Below, piece by piece: positions 8,134 to 19,132 of a DNA stretch of 32,290 nucleotides (its first letter is position 1; the number at the start of each line of letters is the position of its first letter). The stretch spans positions 1 through 32,290 of the forward strand of contig JAJEDW010000163.1 of assembly GCA_022821265.1 (NCBI GenBank). The letters run 5' to 3'. The notes under the pieces were generated by a model. It was not told the origin of the DNA. It made no database searches and worked only from the letters and a program-made list of their open reading frames with translations. The translations under genes were made by a program, and so were the position numbers. The DNA is from Acidobacteriota bacterium. Lineage in GTDB: Bacteria > Acidobacteriota > Terriglobia > 20CM-2-55-15.

Positions 8134-8163
8134 ATTGAAGCACGAAGCCCGAGGGCGTATCAA
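8134..8163 (-). promoter_or_regulatory. Candidate sigma70-type promoter for the secreted paralog series
   Basis: On the minus strand TTGATA (8163-8158, 5/6 match to TTGACA) is followed after 18 nt by TTCAAT (8139-8134, 4/6 match to TATAAT). It would give a leader of about 20 nt before ATG 8107. Recognised by eye only, and chance matches of this quality are common. Confidence 0.3.
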
Positions 8164-8173
8164 GCCGCCAGGG

Positions 8174-9289
8174 TCAGGGCTCGAGCCGGCGGAACTTCTG
8201 CACCCGCTGTCCCGTATTGACCTCGGTCGTGTACAGGTTGCCCTCCGAATCGACCGCGATGTCGTGAACGACGTGGAACTGGCCCGCCCACCGGCCGGGC
8301 CGCCCGAGGCGCCCGACGACCGCGTCCGTATCGCGTTCGACGATGCGCAGCTCGTTGTTGGTCCCGTCGACCGTGAAGATGAAGCGTTGACCGGGGTCGC
8401 GCGAGAGAACGAGGTCGGACACCGAACCGCTGAGCCGCGTGTCCGGTTCGAAGACCGCCTCGGAGACGAACGACCCGTCCTTCTCGAAAACCTGGTAACG
8501 GTTGTTGACCCGATCGCACACGTAAACGAGCGCGTCCTCGGACAGGTGAATGCAGTGGACCGGGCTCCCGAACTGATCCGCGGGCGGAGCCGCCGGATCG
8601 TACGCCGGCATGGGGTCGTCATGGGGAACGTTGCCGTAGGCGCCCCAATGGCGCTTGTACGCGCCGGTCTCGGAGTCGAAGACGACGACGCGACGGTTTC
8701 CATAGCCGTCTGCGACGTAGAGCTCGCGCGCCGGGGCGTCGACGACCAGATCCGCCGGGCGCCCCAGGTTGGCCGTGTCGTTGCTGCCCGCACCCGCGTC
8801 GGGTTGGCCGATCTGCATGACGAACGCGCCGTCCACGGTGAACTTCAACACCTGGTGGTCGCCCTCGCCGTTCCCCGCCAGCCACACGAAGCCGTCGGCC
8901 ACGTGGATGCCGTGCTCGTTCCGCGGCCAGTCGTAGCCCGAGCCCGGCCCGCCCCACGCCCGCAGCAGGTTGCCGTCGCCGTCGAACTCGAGGACCGGCG
9001 GCGCCGCGACGCAGCACCGGCTCCACGGCGGGTCCTGGCTCGCCCCGATCTCGCGGTCCGTGAGGGAGCGGGGCCGATGGACGATCCATACCCGGTCGTC
9101 GGCGTCGACGTGGACGCCGGCCACCTGCCCGACGATCCAGTCGTTGGGAAGCGGCCGCGGCCAGAACGGATCGACGGCGAAAGCGGGAACGTCGGCAACG
9201 GCGGTCTCGACCGGCGCCGGCGGCGCGCACGCCGCCGCCAGGGAGCAGGCGGCCGCCGCGATGATCCGGCGGCAGGCGACCCGGGTCAC
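8174..9289 (-). CDS. Secreted NHL-repeat beta-propeller protein, probable lipoprotein
   Basis: The protein is 371 aa from GTG 9289. Its N-terminus has an Arg-rich start and a hydrophobic core ending SLAAAC (Cys21), a weak lipobox. Mature sequence opens with VDPFWPRPLPNDWIVGQVAG, then NHL-type blades can be seen: GVHVDADDRVWIVHR, EFDGDGNLLRAWGG, DLVVDAPARELYVADGYGNRR with VFDSETGAYKRHWG, CIHLSEDALVYVCDRVNNR and DIAVDSEGNLYTTE. This is typical of a six-bladed propeller. Such proteins bind partners or substrates, and some relatives are peptidyl-amidating lyases; no catalytic claim is made. The GTG is chosen because it forms a 4-nt GTGA overlap with the stop of the upstream TolB-like gene; an ATG at 9307 would also be in frame. 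Confidence 0.85.
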   Translation of the reverse strand: MTRVACRRIIAAAACSLAAACAPPAPVETAVADVPAFAVDPFWPRPLPNDWIVGQVAGVHVDADDRVWIVHRPRSLTDREIGASQDPPWSRCCVAAPPVLEFDGDGNLLRAWGGPGSGYDWPRNEHGIHVADGFVWLAGNGEGDHQVLKFTVDGAFVMQIGQPDAGAGSNDTANLGRPADLVVDAPARELYVADGYGNRRVVVFDSETGAYKRHWGAYGNVPHDDPMPAYDPAAPPADQFGSPVHCIHLSEDALVYVCDRVNNRYQVFEKDGSFVSEAVFEPDTRLSGSVSDLVLSRDPGQRFIFTVDGTNNELRIVERDTDAVVGRLGRPGRWAGQFHVVHDIAVDSEGNLYTTEVNTGQRVQKFRRLEP

Positions 9290-11076
9290 GGCAGGCTCAC
9301 CTGCCACAGGCTCGATTCGTCGACCGCCGCCCGGTAGAACAGCGTCCGGTTATCGGCCGACAGGCGGGCCGAGTCCAGCAGGCGCGGCGCGATCGACAGA
9401 ATCTCTCGAGGCGGGGACAACTGGGTGGTGTCCACGAGCATCAGGCGGCTGGCGCCGTCGGTGTAGATCAACCGGCGGTCGTCGTTCAACCACTGGGGGT
9501 CGTCGCCGGCGGGGGTCAGGATGCGGAACGTCCGCGCGGCCGTGTCGTAAAGGAAGACGCCGCCCGGCGCGGCGCGGTTGACGTAGACGCGGGTCCCCGC
9601 GATCTGACTCCCGTCGGAAGACCACGAGCTCGCCGCGAAGTACTCGTCGGATCCGCCGATGGCGGGCAGCGCCTCGAGTACCTGCTCGATGGGCCTGCGC
9701 ACAGGGTCGATGACGTACGTATCCCGGGACGGTCCGCTGCGTTGCCGGTAGAGGAGCCGGGCGCCGTCGGGCGACCACAGGATACCGGAACGGTTGGCGG
9801 CCGGATCGCGGGTGACCTGCGTCAGGTTCGATCCGTCCGAATCGACGGTCCAGATCTCGTAGTTGCCGCTGCGGTCCGAGTAGAACGCGATCCGGCTGCT
9901 GTCGGGCGACCATACCGGTCCGCGGTCCCGGCCGCCCGGGTTCTCCGAGGTGACGCGGTTGATGGGTCCGCCACGGCTTCCCGTCACGTAGATGCTCTCT
10001 TCGGGAGCGCTTCCCGAGTGCGCGCGCGAATAGAAGACAAGGGACTGGCCGTCCGGTGACGGCGCCACGTCGAACGCCAGCGTCGACGCTTCGAGAACCA
10101 CGCGCGCATCCCCGTCCACCCGGCCGGCAACGGGTTCGAAATCCAGCGCCTCGACCGTGGTCGTGATGCTGTCCTCGGCGAAGACGAGCCGCCGGCCGTC
10201 GCTGGAGATCGCCAAGTGCCCCCGGATCCCGAGGGCGCCGCTGGTGATCTGCTCGGGCGCGCCCTGGACCTGGCCCGTGGCCTGGGCGATCGCCACGCGC
10301 CAGATGTCCATGTCGCCCTGCCGGTCGCTGGCGAAATACAGGAACGCTCCGCTGGGCGACCAGGCCGGGCTCCAGTCCGTCGCGGCGTCGCGCGTGACCG
10401 CGACCGCCTCGCCGCCCGAGGCCGAAACCGTCCACAGGTCGCGCCGGCCTCCCTGCGCCGCGAATGCCCAGAACGCGATGCGTTCGCCGCTCGGGGACCA
10501 CCGCGGCTGGACGGCGTCGCCGAGCGCGTACAGGAGCCGCCGCTCGCCGGTCGCCACACGCACGATGCTCAGATCGCCCGGGATCGGGCGGGAAGCAGGG
10601 TCGGCGACGATCTGTGTGCTCGAGTACACGATCTCCTCGCCGTTCGGCGACCAGGACGGGTTGAACCCGACGTTGGTCAGCCGGCGGATGGCGCCCCCGC
10701 CGCGGTCCATCACGTAGAGGCCGCCGCCGTCGCGTTCCGAGCGGAACACCAGCCGGTCGCCGTCGGGCGAGAACTCGGCCTGCCAGTCGTCGCCGTCGGA
10801 GTCGGCCGTGAGGTTGACAGCCTCCTCGCCCGGCGCCTGGAGGAACACGTCCCAGTCGCCCCCGTCACGGCGGCTGAACGCCAGCGCTCCGTCCGGAGCA
10901 AGGGTCGGGAACAGGTCGTTGCCCGCGGATTCGACCAGCGGCGCCGGGCGTCCGACGCCCGGCAACTGCGCCCCGGAGCCTCCGGCCGCGCCCGAAAAAG
11001 CGACGGCCAATCCGGCCGCGCTCAACAATCCGATGACCCACCGATGTCGACGTGATCCCGCCATGTCGTCAGGCAT
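9286..11076 (-). CDS. TolB-like PD40 beta-propeller protein, secreted
   Basis: The protein is 596 aa. A hydrophobic N-terminal segment (WVIGLLSAAGLAVAFSGAAG) looks like a signal peptide. The rest is about ten PD40/WD40-like repeats of TolB type, for example AEFSPDGDRLVFRSERDG, PSWSPNGEEIVYSS, PRWSPSGERIAFW, PAWSPSGAFLYFASDRQGD, PVWSPDSSRIAFYSDRSG and ILWSPDGARLLYRQR. In related bacteria this module often sits behind a Ser/Thr kinase domain; no kinase is present here, so a periplasmic binding or scaffold role is inferred. The start may be ATG 11076 or ATG 11064; neither has a good ribosome-binding site. It heads the leftward series and overlaps the NHL gene by 4 nt. Confidence 0.85.
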   Translation of the reverse strand: MPDDMAGSRRHRWVIGLLSAAGLAVAFSGAAGGSGAQLPGVGRPAPLVESAGNDLFPTLAPDGALAFSRRDGGDWDVFLQAPGEEAVNLTADSDGDDWQAEFSPDGDRLVFRSERDGGGLYVMDRGGGAIRRLTNVGFNPSWSPNGEEIVYSSTQIVADPASRPIPGDLSIVRVATGERRLLYALGDAVQPRWSPSGERIAFWAFAAQGGRRDLWTVSASGGEAVAVTRDAATDWSPAWSPSGAFLYFASDRQGDMDIWRVAIAQATGQVQGAPEQITSGALGIRGHLAISSDGRRLVFAEDSITTTVEALDFEPVAGRVDGDARVVLEASTLAFDVAPSPDGQSLVFYSRAHSGSAPEESIYVTGSRGGPINRVTSENPGGRDRGPVWSPDSSRIAFYSDRSGNYEIWTVDSDGSNLTQVTRDPAANRSGILWSPDGARLLYRQRSGPSRDTYVIDPVRRPIEQVLEALPAIGGSDEYFAASSWSSDGSQIAGTRVYVNRAAPGGVFLYDTAARTFRILTPAGDDPQWLNDDRRLIYTDGASRLMLVDTTQLSPPREILSIAPRLLDSARLSADNRTLFYRAAVDESSLWQVSLP

Positions 11077-11082
11077 GCCTGA
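11069..11082. repeat. 14-bp perfect palindrome over the TolB-like gene start
   Basis: tcaggcatgcctga is its own reverse complement and contains the ATG at 11076. It could be an operator or an RNA hairpin that hides the start codon. A palindrome of this length is expected about twice by chance in a window of this size, so only the position makes it notable. Confidence 0.3.
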
Positions 11083-11190
11083 TAGTAGTCCGGCCGCGAT
11101 CCTCCACCAACGATAAGCGTGCGATAATAGGGGTTTCCCGTGGCGCCGTTTTCGACGCCGTCCGCAACCCGAACCGAAAGGTGACGCACC
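11083..11190. promoter_or_regulatory. Divergent promoter region, TolB-like gene / gap
   Basis: This spacer of about 110 bp separates the leftward secreted series from rightward gap. The best -10 candidate for gap is TGCGATAAT (GATAAT at 11123-11128, with an extended-type TG one base upstream of the hexamer region). No good -35 is visible. A GAAAGGTGA ribosome-binding site (11177-11185) precedes GTG 11191. Confidence 0.3.
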
Positions 11191-12660
11191 GTGAACCGAC
11201 CGCGGCCCGCCGATTTCTTCAAGGACTGGAAAGACCGCGAAGCGCTCGCCGAGGCGATGATCCCGCTGATCGGCAAGCTATACCGCAACAACAACGTGTC
11301 GCTGTACATGTACGGCCGCAACATGGTGAACCGCTCGGTCATCGACCTGATGAAGCTGCATCGGTTCGTGCGCCAGATCGAGCACAACGAGCTGTCCGTG
11401 TACGAGACGTTCCCGGTCATCGAGGCGTTGTCCACGATGGACCTGGGGCCCGCCCACGTCGACGTGGGCAAGCTGACCGTGATGTTCCAGGGCCGGGACG
11501 ATACGTCGCTCGACGACTTCCTGCGTGACGAGGTGGGCCACGACGTCGGCCGGCGGCGCAAGCCGCTGCCCGAGCCGCAGGACGTCGTGCTCTACGGCTT
11601 CGGGCGCATCGGTCGGCTCGTCGCGCGTCTCTTGATCGAGAAGGCCGGCGGCGGCGACCTGCTTCGGCTCCGAGCCGTCGTGGTCCGCAAGGGCCCCAGC
11701 GGCGCCGACTTGGCCAAGCGGGCCAGCCTGCTGCGCCGCGATTCGGTGCACGGCTCCTTCCGGGGCACTATTCGCATCCTCGAGGACGATAACCGGCTCG
11801 TCTGCAACGGCAACGAGATCCAGTTCATCCGGGCCGACTCGCCCGAGGACGTGGACTATACGCGGCACGGCATCCGGGACGCCCTGGTCGTGGACAACAC
11901 CGGCGCGTGGCGCGACCGGGACGGGCTGGGCCGGCATCTCCAGTGTCCGGGCGTCTCCCGAGTGCTCCTGACCGCTCCCGGGAAGGGCGACATCCCCAAC
12001 GTCGTGTTCGGCGTGAACAACGACGCGATCACACCCTCGGAACGCCTCGTCTCGGCCGCTTCCTGCACCACCAACGCCATCGTTCCCGTGCTGAAAGTCC
12101 TGCTTGAACAGTACGGCATCGAGAAAGGCCACGTGGAGACGGTGCACGCCTACACCAACGACCAGAACCTGAACGACAACTACCACCGGCGCGCGCGCCG
12201 CGGCCGGAGCGCGCCGCTCAACATGGTGCTGACCGAAACGGGCGCGGCGACGGCCGTGGCCAAGGCGATCCCGGAACTGAAGGGCAAGCTTACCGGCAAC
12301 TCCATCCGCGTGCCGACACCCGACGTCTCCATCGCGATCATCCACGTGCAGTTCAGCCGCAAAGTCGGCACGGAGGAACTGAACGAGTTCCTGCGCCAGA
12401 CCGCGCTGCACTCGCCGCGGCAGCAGCAGATCGGCTACACGATTTCCGACGAGGCCGTCTCCACGGACTTCGTCGGCGACCGTCACGCGTCGGTCGTCGA
12501 CTCGAAGGCCACGATCACGAACGGCGACACGGCCGTCGTCTACTGCTGGTACGACAACGAGTTCGGATACAGTTGCCAGGTCGTGCGGACGCTGGAGAAG
12601 ATGGCCGGCGTCGAGTGGGAGATGTATCCGCGTTCGGGAGGTTTCACCACAGGCTCCTAA
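11191..12660 (+). CDS. gap: Glyceraldehyde-3-phosphate dehydrogenase, long (about 490-aa) form
   Basis: The protein is 489 aa. It catalyses the reversible oxidative phosphorylation of glyceraldehyde 3-phosphate in glycolysis and gluconeogenesis. The Rossmann motif YGFGRIGRL is at 135-143, the catalytic Cys292 lies in SAASCTTNA, and [12 protein letters not shown] is near the end. The first 130 or so residues are an N-terminal extension ([19 protein letters not shown]) found in a distinct long GAPDH class of proteobacteria and Bacteroidetes, about 150 aa longer than classical GAPDH. Where classical NAD enzymes have an acidic residue after the second strand, this reads VVVRKG, a feature of the long class that may affect cofactor choice. 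GTG start with a ribosome-binding site 6-8 nt upstream. The gene's TAA overlaps the stop of the convergent secreted-protein gene. Confidence 0.95.
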   Translation: MNRPRPADFFKDWKDREALAEAMIPLIGKLYRNNNVSLYMYGRNMVNRSVIDLMKLHRFVRQIEHNELSVYETFPVIEALSTMDLGPAHVDVGKLTVMFQGRDDTSLDDFLRDEVGHDVGRRRKPLPEPQDVVLYGFGRIGRLVARLLIEKAGGGDLLRLRAVVVRKGPSGADLAKRASLLRRDSVHGSFRGTIRILEDDNRLVCNGNEIQFIRADSPEDVDYTRHGIRDALVVDNTGAWRDRDGLGRHLQCPGVSRVLLTAPGKGDIPNVVFGVNNDAITPSERLVSAASCTTNAIVPVLKVLLEQYGIEKGHVETVHAYTNDQNLNDNYHRRARRGRSAPLNMVLTETGAATAVAKAIPELKGKLTGNSIRVPTPDVSIAIIHVQFSRKVGTEELNEFLRQTALHSPRQQQIGYTISDEAVSTDFVGDRHASVVDSKATITNGDTAVVYCWYDNEFGYSCQVVRTLEKMAGVEWEMYPRSGGFTTGS

Positions 12661-13985
12661 TCGAAGCTGAAGATGTCCTCTTCCTCCGGCCGCTGCATCC
12701 CCGTCTCCCAGTACTTTTCCCAGAGCTGGGCCCAGGGCCGTCCGTACATGTCCAGCATCTCGTATTCGAAGACGCTGCCCGGCGTCATCGGCGTTCCCGT
12801 GCCGTCGATCGGATAGATGGTCTGGAGGCACTCGATGAAGGTCTGCGGATCCGCTTCCTCGAAACCGCTGGTCCTGAGGTAGTTCCGGACGATGCGCACG
12901 GGCTCGACCAGGGCTTCGGGATCGTAGAAGATCGCCTCGTGATTGAGGCCGAGGAACGTGCCGGCCTCGTCGTGCATGGGCGCGTAGATCTCGATCGACT
13001 GCATCCGGCTCGAGTGTTCGATCGAGGCGTGCGTCTTCCAGCCCTGGATGTTCGAGGTCCAGGTGATCAGCGTATCCGCGTCCCAGAAGCCGATCGTCTC
13101 GCCGTACCAGCGCGGCACGTCGGCGCCGAGCCGGGGCACCACGCCCTCCATGTTGAACTCGCGCCCGATGTGGATGTTGGTGATGAAGTTGTCCGCCACA
13201 CCGGTGAGGATCTGGACGATCGACGGCGTCACGATGATGCTGTGGTCGCGGACCGCGGCCCCGTGCCACCGGCGCAAGAAGCCTTCGGGCCAGCAGTATT
13301 GCGACGGCCACATCGCCTTGTTCGTGACCCCGTTATGGTAGGCCTCCTGCACGAAGCGCGTCTGGTACTCGTCGGTCAGCAGCGACAGGACCGTCGGGAT
13401 CTGCACCTGACCCATGCGGAACCAGTAACCGCCGGACGCGCGGTACCGTCCGGTCCACTCGCCGGGCACCGTGGCATAGGTGTGCTCGGTCGGCCCGCCG
13501 CGCCCGCGCGCTTCCTCGCGGAGCGCCTCGTAGTGTTGCTCGGCGCTCGCGAAACCGTAGGGACTGACGATGGCCTCGCGCGGATAATCGCGGTCGCAAC
13601 GCCCCCAGGCCGCGGTTCGCGGCGGGTCTTCCCCGAGGAGGGCGTCCGCGTTGCGGGTCCAGAATCCCTCGATCGCGACCGAGCTGTTGCAACGAAAATA
13701 CCGCGCATCGCCCCACAGTTCCCGGTCCTGGTAGAAGTCCGACGTCGTGAACAGGTCGACCGGGAGCGGTTCGACGCCCGGAGGCGTCTCGCCCGCGCGG
13801 GCCGATCCGTTGAAGCCGCCGCGGCCTCCGGCGCCGACCGTCTCGTAATCGCCAATGTCCGCCAGCATCGGCGCGCCGCGCCCGACGCTGTCGAAACCGG
13901 GATCCACCACCTGCTGCGCAAAGCCGTTCCAGGCGAGCGCGCATGTCAGCGAAAGCGCGGCCGCACTCCATCCACCCCACTTCAT
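12657..13985 (-). CDS. Secreted protein of unknown function, distant relative of the GRWEGDTLV family
   Basis: The protein is 442 aa, starting at ATG 13985 with GGGAGGA 6 nt upstream. The signal peptide is [16 protein letters not shown], with cleavage near QQ. It is longer than the two paralogs at 6435-8107 but shares their central logic: [21 protein letters not shown] corresponds to their GRWEGDTLVVE block, then [15 protein letters not shown], then a [13 protein letters not shown] segment matching their TRPWTI region. Several Trp-rich blocks and Cys residues (FRCNSS, YCWPEG) are unique to it. No function is known to me. It is monocistronic as far as can be seen, and converges on gap with a 4-nt overlap of stop codons (12657-12660). 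Confidence 0.8.
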   Translation of the reverse strand: MKWGGWSAAALSLTCALAWNGFAQQVVDPGFDSVGRGAPMLADIGDYETVGAGGRGGFNGSARAGETPPGVEPLPVDLFTTSDFYQDRELWGDARYFRCNSSVAIEGFWTRNADALLGEDPPRTAAWGRCDRDYPREAIVSPYGFASAEQHYEALREEARGRGGPTEHTYATVPGEWTGRYRASGGYWFRMGQVQIPTVLSLLTDEYQTRFVQEAYHNGVTNKAMWPSQYCWPEGFLRRWHGAAVRDHSIIVTPSIVQILTGVADNFITNIHIGREFNMEGVVPRLGADVPRWYGETIGFWDADTLITWTSNIQGWKTHASIEHSSRMQSIEIYAPMHDEAGTFLGLNHEAIFYDPEALVEPVRIVRNYLRTSGFEEADPQTFIECLQTIYPIDGTGTPMTPGSVFEYEMLDMYGRPWAQLWEKYWETGMQRPEEEDIFSFD

Positions 13986-14012
13986 GATCGTTCCTCCCGC
14001 GGGATTCCCCGA

Positions 14013-14037
14013 CGTTGTCGATGTCGATTCGACAACG
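14013..14037. promoter_or_regulatory. Inverted repeat upstream of the secreted unknown gene
   Basis: cgttgtcga and tcgacaacg form a perfect 9-bp inverted repeat with a 7-nt spacer, 28 bases upstream of ATG 13985. It could be a repressor operator or a leader hairpin. The surrounding 117-bp spacer to pgm shows no other clear signal. Confidence 0.4.
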
Positions 14038-14102
14038 AAGCTACTTCCCATACGTGAGCCTGTCCACGGAATTCCGCGCCCCCTACTGCGGCGGCGGCCA
14101 CG

Positions 14103-15737
14103 TCAACCGAGCGCCGACCGGACGATCGCCATCGCCTCGTCCTGGATCGCTCGCAGGTGACCGGCTCCCTTGAAGCTCTCGGCGTAGATCTTGTAGACGG
14201 ATTCGGTGCCCGAAGGGCGCGCGGCGAACCAACCGTTGCCGGCGACGACCTTGAGGCCTCCGATCGCAGCGCCGTTCCCCGGCGCACGCGTGAAGCGGCC
14301 CGTGATGGGCTCGCCGGCGAGTTCGTGTGCGCGGACGTCGTCCGGTGACAGGTGTTTCAGCCGGTCCTTGTGCTCCGGGTCGCACGGGACATCGATCCTG
14401 GCGTAGTCCGCCCGTCCGTGCCGGGCCTCGAGCTCCGCGTAGTGCGCGGACGGGTCCCGGCCGGTCACGGCCGTGATCTCCGCCGCGAGCAGGGCCAGGC
14501 TGAACCCGTCCTTGTCCGTCGTCCACGGGGTCTGGTCCCGCCGAAGGAAAGCGGCGCCGGCGCTCTCCTCGCCTCCGAAACCCAGCCATCCGCCCTCGAG
14601 CCCGTCGACGAACCACTTGAAGCCCACCGGCGCCTCGAAGAGCTCGCGGCCGAGGTCGTCCGCCACGCGGTCGATCATCGTGCTGGAAACCAGCGTCTTT
14701 CCCACCCGGACCGACGGGTCCCAACCACGCGTCCGGAACAGGTACCCGATCGCGACGGCCAGGTAGTGGTTCGGGTTCATCAGGCCGGACCGGGTCACGA
14801 TGCCGTGCCGGTCGCAATCGGGATCGTTCCCGAACGCGATGTCGAAGTCGTCCTTCAACTCCAGGAGGCCGGCCATGGCGAAACGCGACGAACAGTCCAT
14901 GCGGATCTGGCCGTCGTGGTCGAGGCGCACGAACCGGAAGTCCGGGGAGACCGCTGGGTTCGTGACCGTCAGGTCGAGCTTGTACCGCTCGGCGATCGGC
15001 GCCCAATATCCGCAGGCCGCGCCGCCCATGGGATCCACGCCCAATCGCAGTCCCGAGCCGGCGATGGCCTCCATGTCGACGACGTCGGACAGGTCTTCGA
15101 CGAACGGCCGCATGAAGTCGACCGCGCGCGTGGTCTCGGCCGCCAGAGCGCGGTCCAGCGGCAGACGGGGAGCGTCTTCCAACCCCCCGGTGATGATCCG
15201 GTTGGCGCGTTCCTCGATGGCCCGGGTCGTGCCGACGTTGGCCGGACCGCCGTGCGTCATGTTGTACTTGACGCCGCCGTCGCGCGGGGGGTTGTGGGAC
15301 GGCGTGATGACGACGCCGTCGGCGCGGGGCGCGGCGGCGTCCCGGTTGTGGACCAGGATCGCGTGAGAAATGACCGGGGTCGGCGTGTAGCCCCCCCGTT
15401 CCTGTATGCGGAGCTCGACCCCGCACGCGGCGAACACCTCGACGGCCGTCGCGTGGGCGGCTTCCGAAAGCGCGTGCGTGTCCATGCCGAGAAACAGCGG
15501 GCCGCGGACGCCCCGGTCTCGCCGGTGTTCGGCGATCGCCTGGCAGATCGCCCGGACGTGATCCTCGTTGAAGCTGTTCGCGAGCGAAGTGCCCCGGTGG
15601 CCGGAGGTGCCGAAGGCGACGCGCTGTGTTGCGACACCGGGATCGGGCCGGCCGCTGCGGTACGCGCCGATCAGGGCCGGAATCGACTCCAGGCGCTCGG
15701 GCGGGCACGGCCGGCCCGCGTGCGTGTGGATCGTCAT
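14103..15737 (-). CDS. pgm: Alpha-D-glucose phosphoglucomutase
   Basis: The protein is 544 aa, matching the 546-aa E. coli Pgm type. It interconverts glucose 6-phosphate and glucose 1-phosphate, the entry and exit of the glycogen cycle. Visible motifs: RVAFGTSGHRG near the N-terminus, the phosphoserine loop TPSHNPP with Ser147 as the phosphate carrier, the metal-binding DPDCDRHG, the sugar-binding GEESAGA and the phosphate-binding ARPSGTE near the C-terminus. All are intact. It is monocistronic and divergent from glgC across a spacer of only 63 bp, so the two probably share control. Confidence 0.95.
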   Translation of the reverse strand: MTIHTHAGRPCPPERLESIPALIGAYRSGRPDPGVATQRVAFGTSGHRGTSLANSFNEDHVRAICQAIAEHRRDRGVRGPLFLGMDTHALSEAAHATAVEVFAACGVELRIQERGGYTPTPVISHAILVHNRDAAAPRADGVVITPSHNPPRDGGVKYNMTHGGPANVGTTRAIEERANRIITGGLEDAPRLPLDRALAAETTRAVDFMRPFVEDLSDVVDMEAIAGSGLRLGVDPMGGAACGYWAPIAERYKLDLTVTNPAVSPDFRFVRLDHDGQIRMDCSSRFAMAGLLELKDDFDIAFGNDPDCDRHGIVTRSGLMNPNHYLAVAIGYLFRTRGWDPSVRVGKTLVSSTMIDRVADDLGRELFEAPVGFKWFVDGLEGGWLGFGGEESAGAAFLRRDQTPWTTDKDGFSLALLAAEITAVTGRDPSAHYAELEARHGRADYARIDVPCDPEHKDRLKHLSPDDVRAHELAGEPITGRFTRAPGNGAAIGGLKVVAGNGWFAARPSGTESVYKIYAESFKGAGHLRAIQDEAMAIVRSALG

Positions 15738-15800
15738 GCTTCACACCACGGGGGGGCGCTGTGGCGCCCGGACGGCGGCAGTGTGTACGATAGGACCATC
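15738..15800. promoter_or_regulatory. Short divergent promoter region pgm/glgC
   Basis: The 63-bp spacer contains a G-run followed by a GC hairpin (gggcgc 15754-15759 with gcgccc 15764-15769, 4-nt loop). A possible -10 TACGAT (15786-15791) lies shortly before the glgC GTG. An AGGA (15792-15795) can serve as ribosome-binding site. No -35 is convincing. Confidence 0.3.
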
Positions 15801-17051
15801 GTGGAGTTGAGAATCCTGGGAATGGTGATGGCGGGAGGGCGCGGCAGCCGATTGCGTCCGCTGACGAACCTGCGCAGCAAGCCGGCCGTCCCCTTCGCCG
15901 GGAAGTATCGTATCATCGACTTCGTCCTCAGCAACTTCGTCAACTCGGGGATCCATTCGATCTACGTCCTCACGCAGTTCCGGGCCCAGGCCCTGCTGCA
16001 GCACCTCCGCGACGGTTGGTCGTTCGGCGACATGCAGAAACAGCGGTTCATCATTCCGGTCCCGGCGCAGATGAACATCGGCGACCACTGGTATCTCGGC
16101 ACGGCCGACGCCATCTTCCAGAACCTGAACCTGATCGAGCGTTCCCAGCCGGACCTGGTCGCCATCTTCGGCGCGGACCATGTCTACACGATGGACCTCC
16201 GCCAGATGTTGCGGTTCCACCGCGACCGGTCGTCGGCGGCCACCGTGTCCGCCCTGCCGATACCCGCGAGCGACTCGGAGGCGTTCGGCACCATCGAAAT
16301 CGACGACGACTGGCGGATCACCGGCTTCCACGAGAAGACGCGCGACGCGCCCCAGATTCCGGGTCGTCCCGGGTGGTGCCTGGCGTCGATGGGGAATTAC
16401 GTGTTTTCGACCGACGTGTTATGCGACGTGCTGCGGAAGAACGCCTCTGACGAGGGTACGCGGCACGATTTCGGCCACGACATCCTTCCCAAGCTGATTC
16501 AGGAAGAACCCGTCTACGCGTACGACTTCCAATCCAACCAGGTGCCCGGCGAGAGCGAGTGGAACGCGGGCTACTGGCGCGACGTCGGGACGATCGACGC
16601 CTATTTCGAAGCCAACATGGACGTCAAGAGCCCCGAGCCCCGGTTGAACCTCTACAACCATGAATGGCCGATTCGGACCGCCGCCTTCCCCGAGGGCCCG
16701 GTCAAGTGCACGTTCAACGAACATGGCAGGCGGGGCGTGCTTCTCGATTCGACGGCCTCGTCGGGCTGCATCATCGCGGGCGGCGAAGTCGTCGATTCGG
16801 TGCTTGGCCGGCGGGTCTTCGTCGACGCACGCGCCGAGGTGGCGGAATCGATTCTGCTGGAAAATTGCCGCATCGGCGCCGGCGCGCGGCTGCGCCGGGT
16901 TATCGTCGACCGAAACGCCATCGTCCCGCCGGCCGCCGAGATCGGCTTCGATCGGGAGAACGACAGCCAGCGCTATACGGTGACCGAGACCGGCGTGGTC
17001 GTCGTGCCGGGACCGCCGACGGTGATTCCCTTGACGCGGGTGGAAGTCTGA
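15801..17051 (+). CDS. glgC: Glucose-1-phosphate adenylyltransferase (ADP-glucose pyrophosphorylase)
   Basis: The protein is 416 aa. It makes ADP-glucose and pyrophosphate from glucose 1-phosphate and ATP, the committed step of bacterial glycogen synthesis. The nucleotide-binding GGRGSRLRPLT is followed by SKPAVPFAGKYRIIDF, then GTADAIFQN, GADHVYTMD and WRDVGTIDAYFEAN. The C-terminal third is the left-handed beta-helix (GRRVFVDARAEV, ENCRIGAGARLR). The start is GTG 15801; internal ATGs at 15822 and 15828 would cut into the first beta strand before the G-rich loop. The frame is open far upstream but that part is antisense to pgm. glgX begins 8 nt after the stop, so glgC-glgX form an operon. 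Confidence 0.95.
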   Translation: MELRILGMVMAGGRGSRLRPLTNLRSKPAVPFAGKYRIIDFVLSNFVNSGIHSIYVLTQFRAQALLQHLRDGWSFGDMQKQRFIIPVPAQMNIGDHWYLGTADAIFQNLNLIERSQPDLVAIFGADHVYTMDLRQMLRFHRDRSSAATVSALPIPASDSEAFGTIEIDDDWRITGFHEKTRDAPQIPGRPGWCLASMGNYVFSTDVLCDVLRKNASDEGTRHDFGHDILPKLIQEEPVYAYDFQSNQVPGESEWNAGYWRDVGTIDAYFEANMDVKSPEPRLNLYNHEWPIRTAAFPEGPVKCTFNEHGRRGVLLDSTASSGCIIAGGEVVDSVLGRRVFVDARAEVAESILLENCRIGAGARLRRVIVDRNAIVPPAAEIGFDRENDSQRYTVTETGVVVVPGPPTVIPLTRVEV

Positions 17052-17059
17052 CGGCATCG

Positions 17060-19132
<2,073 letters not shown>

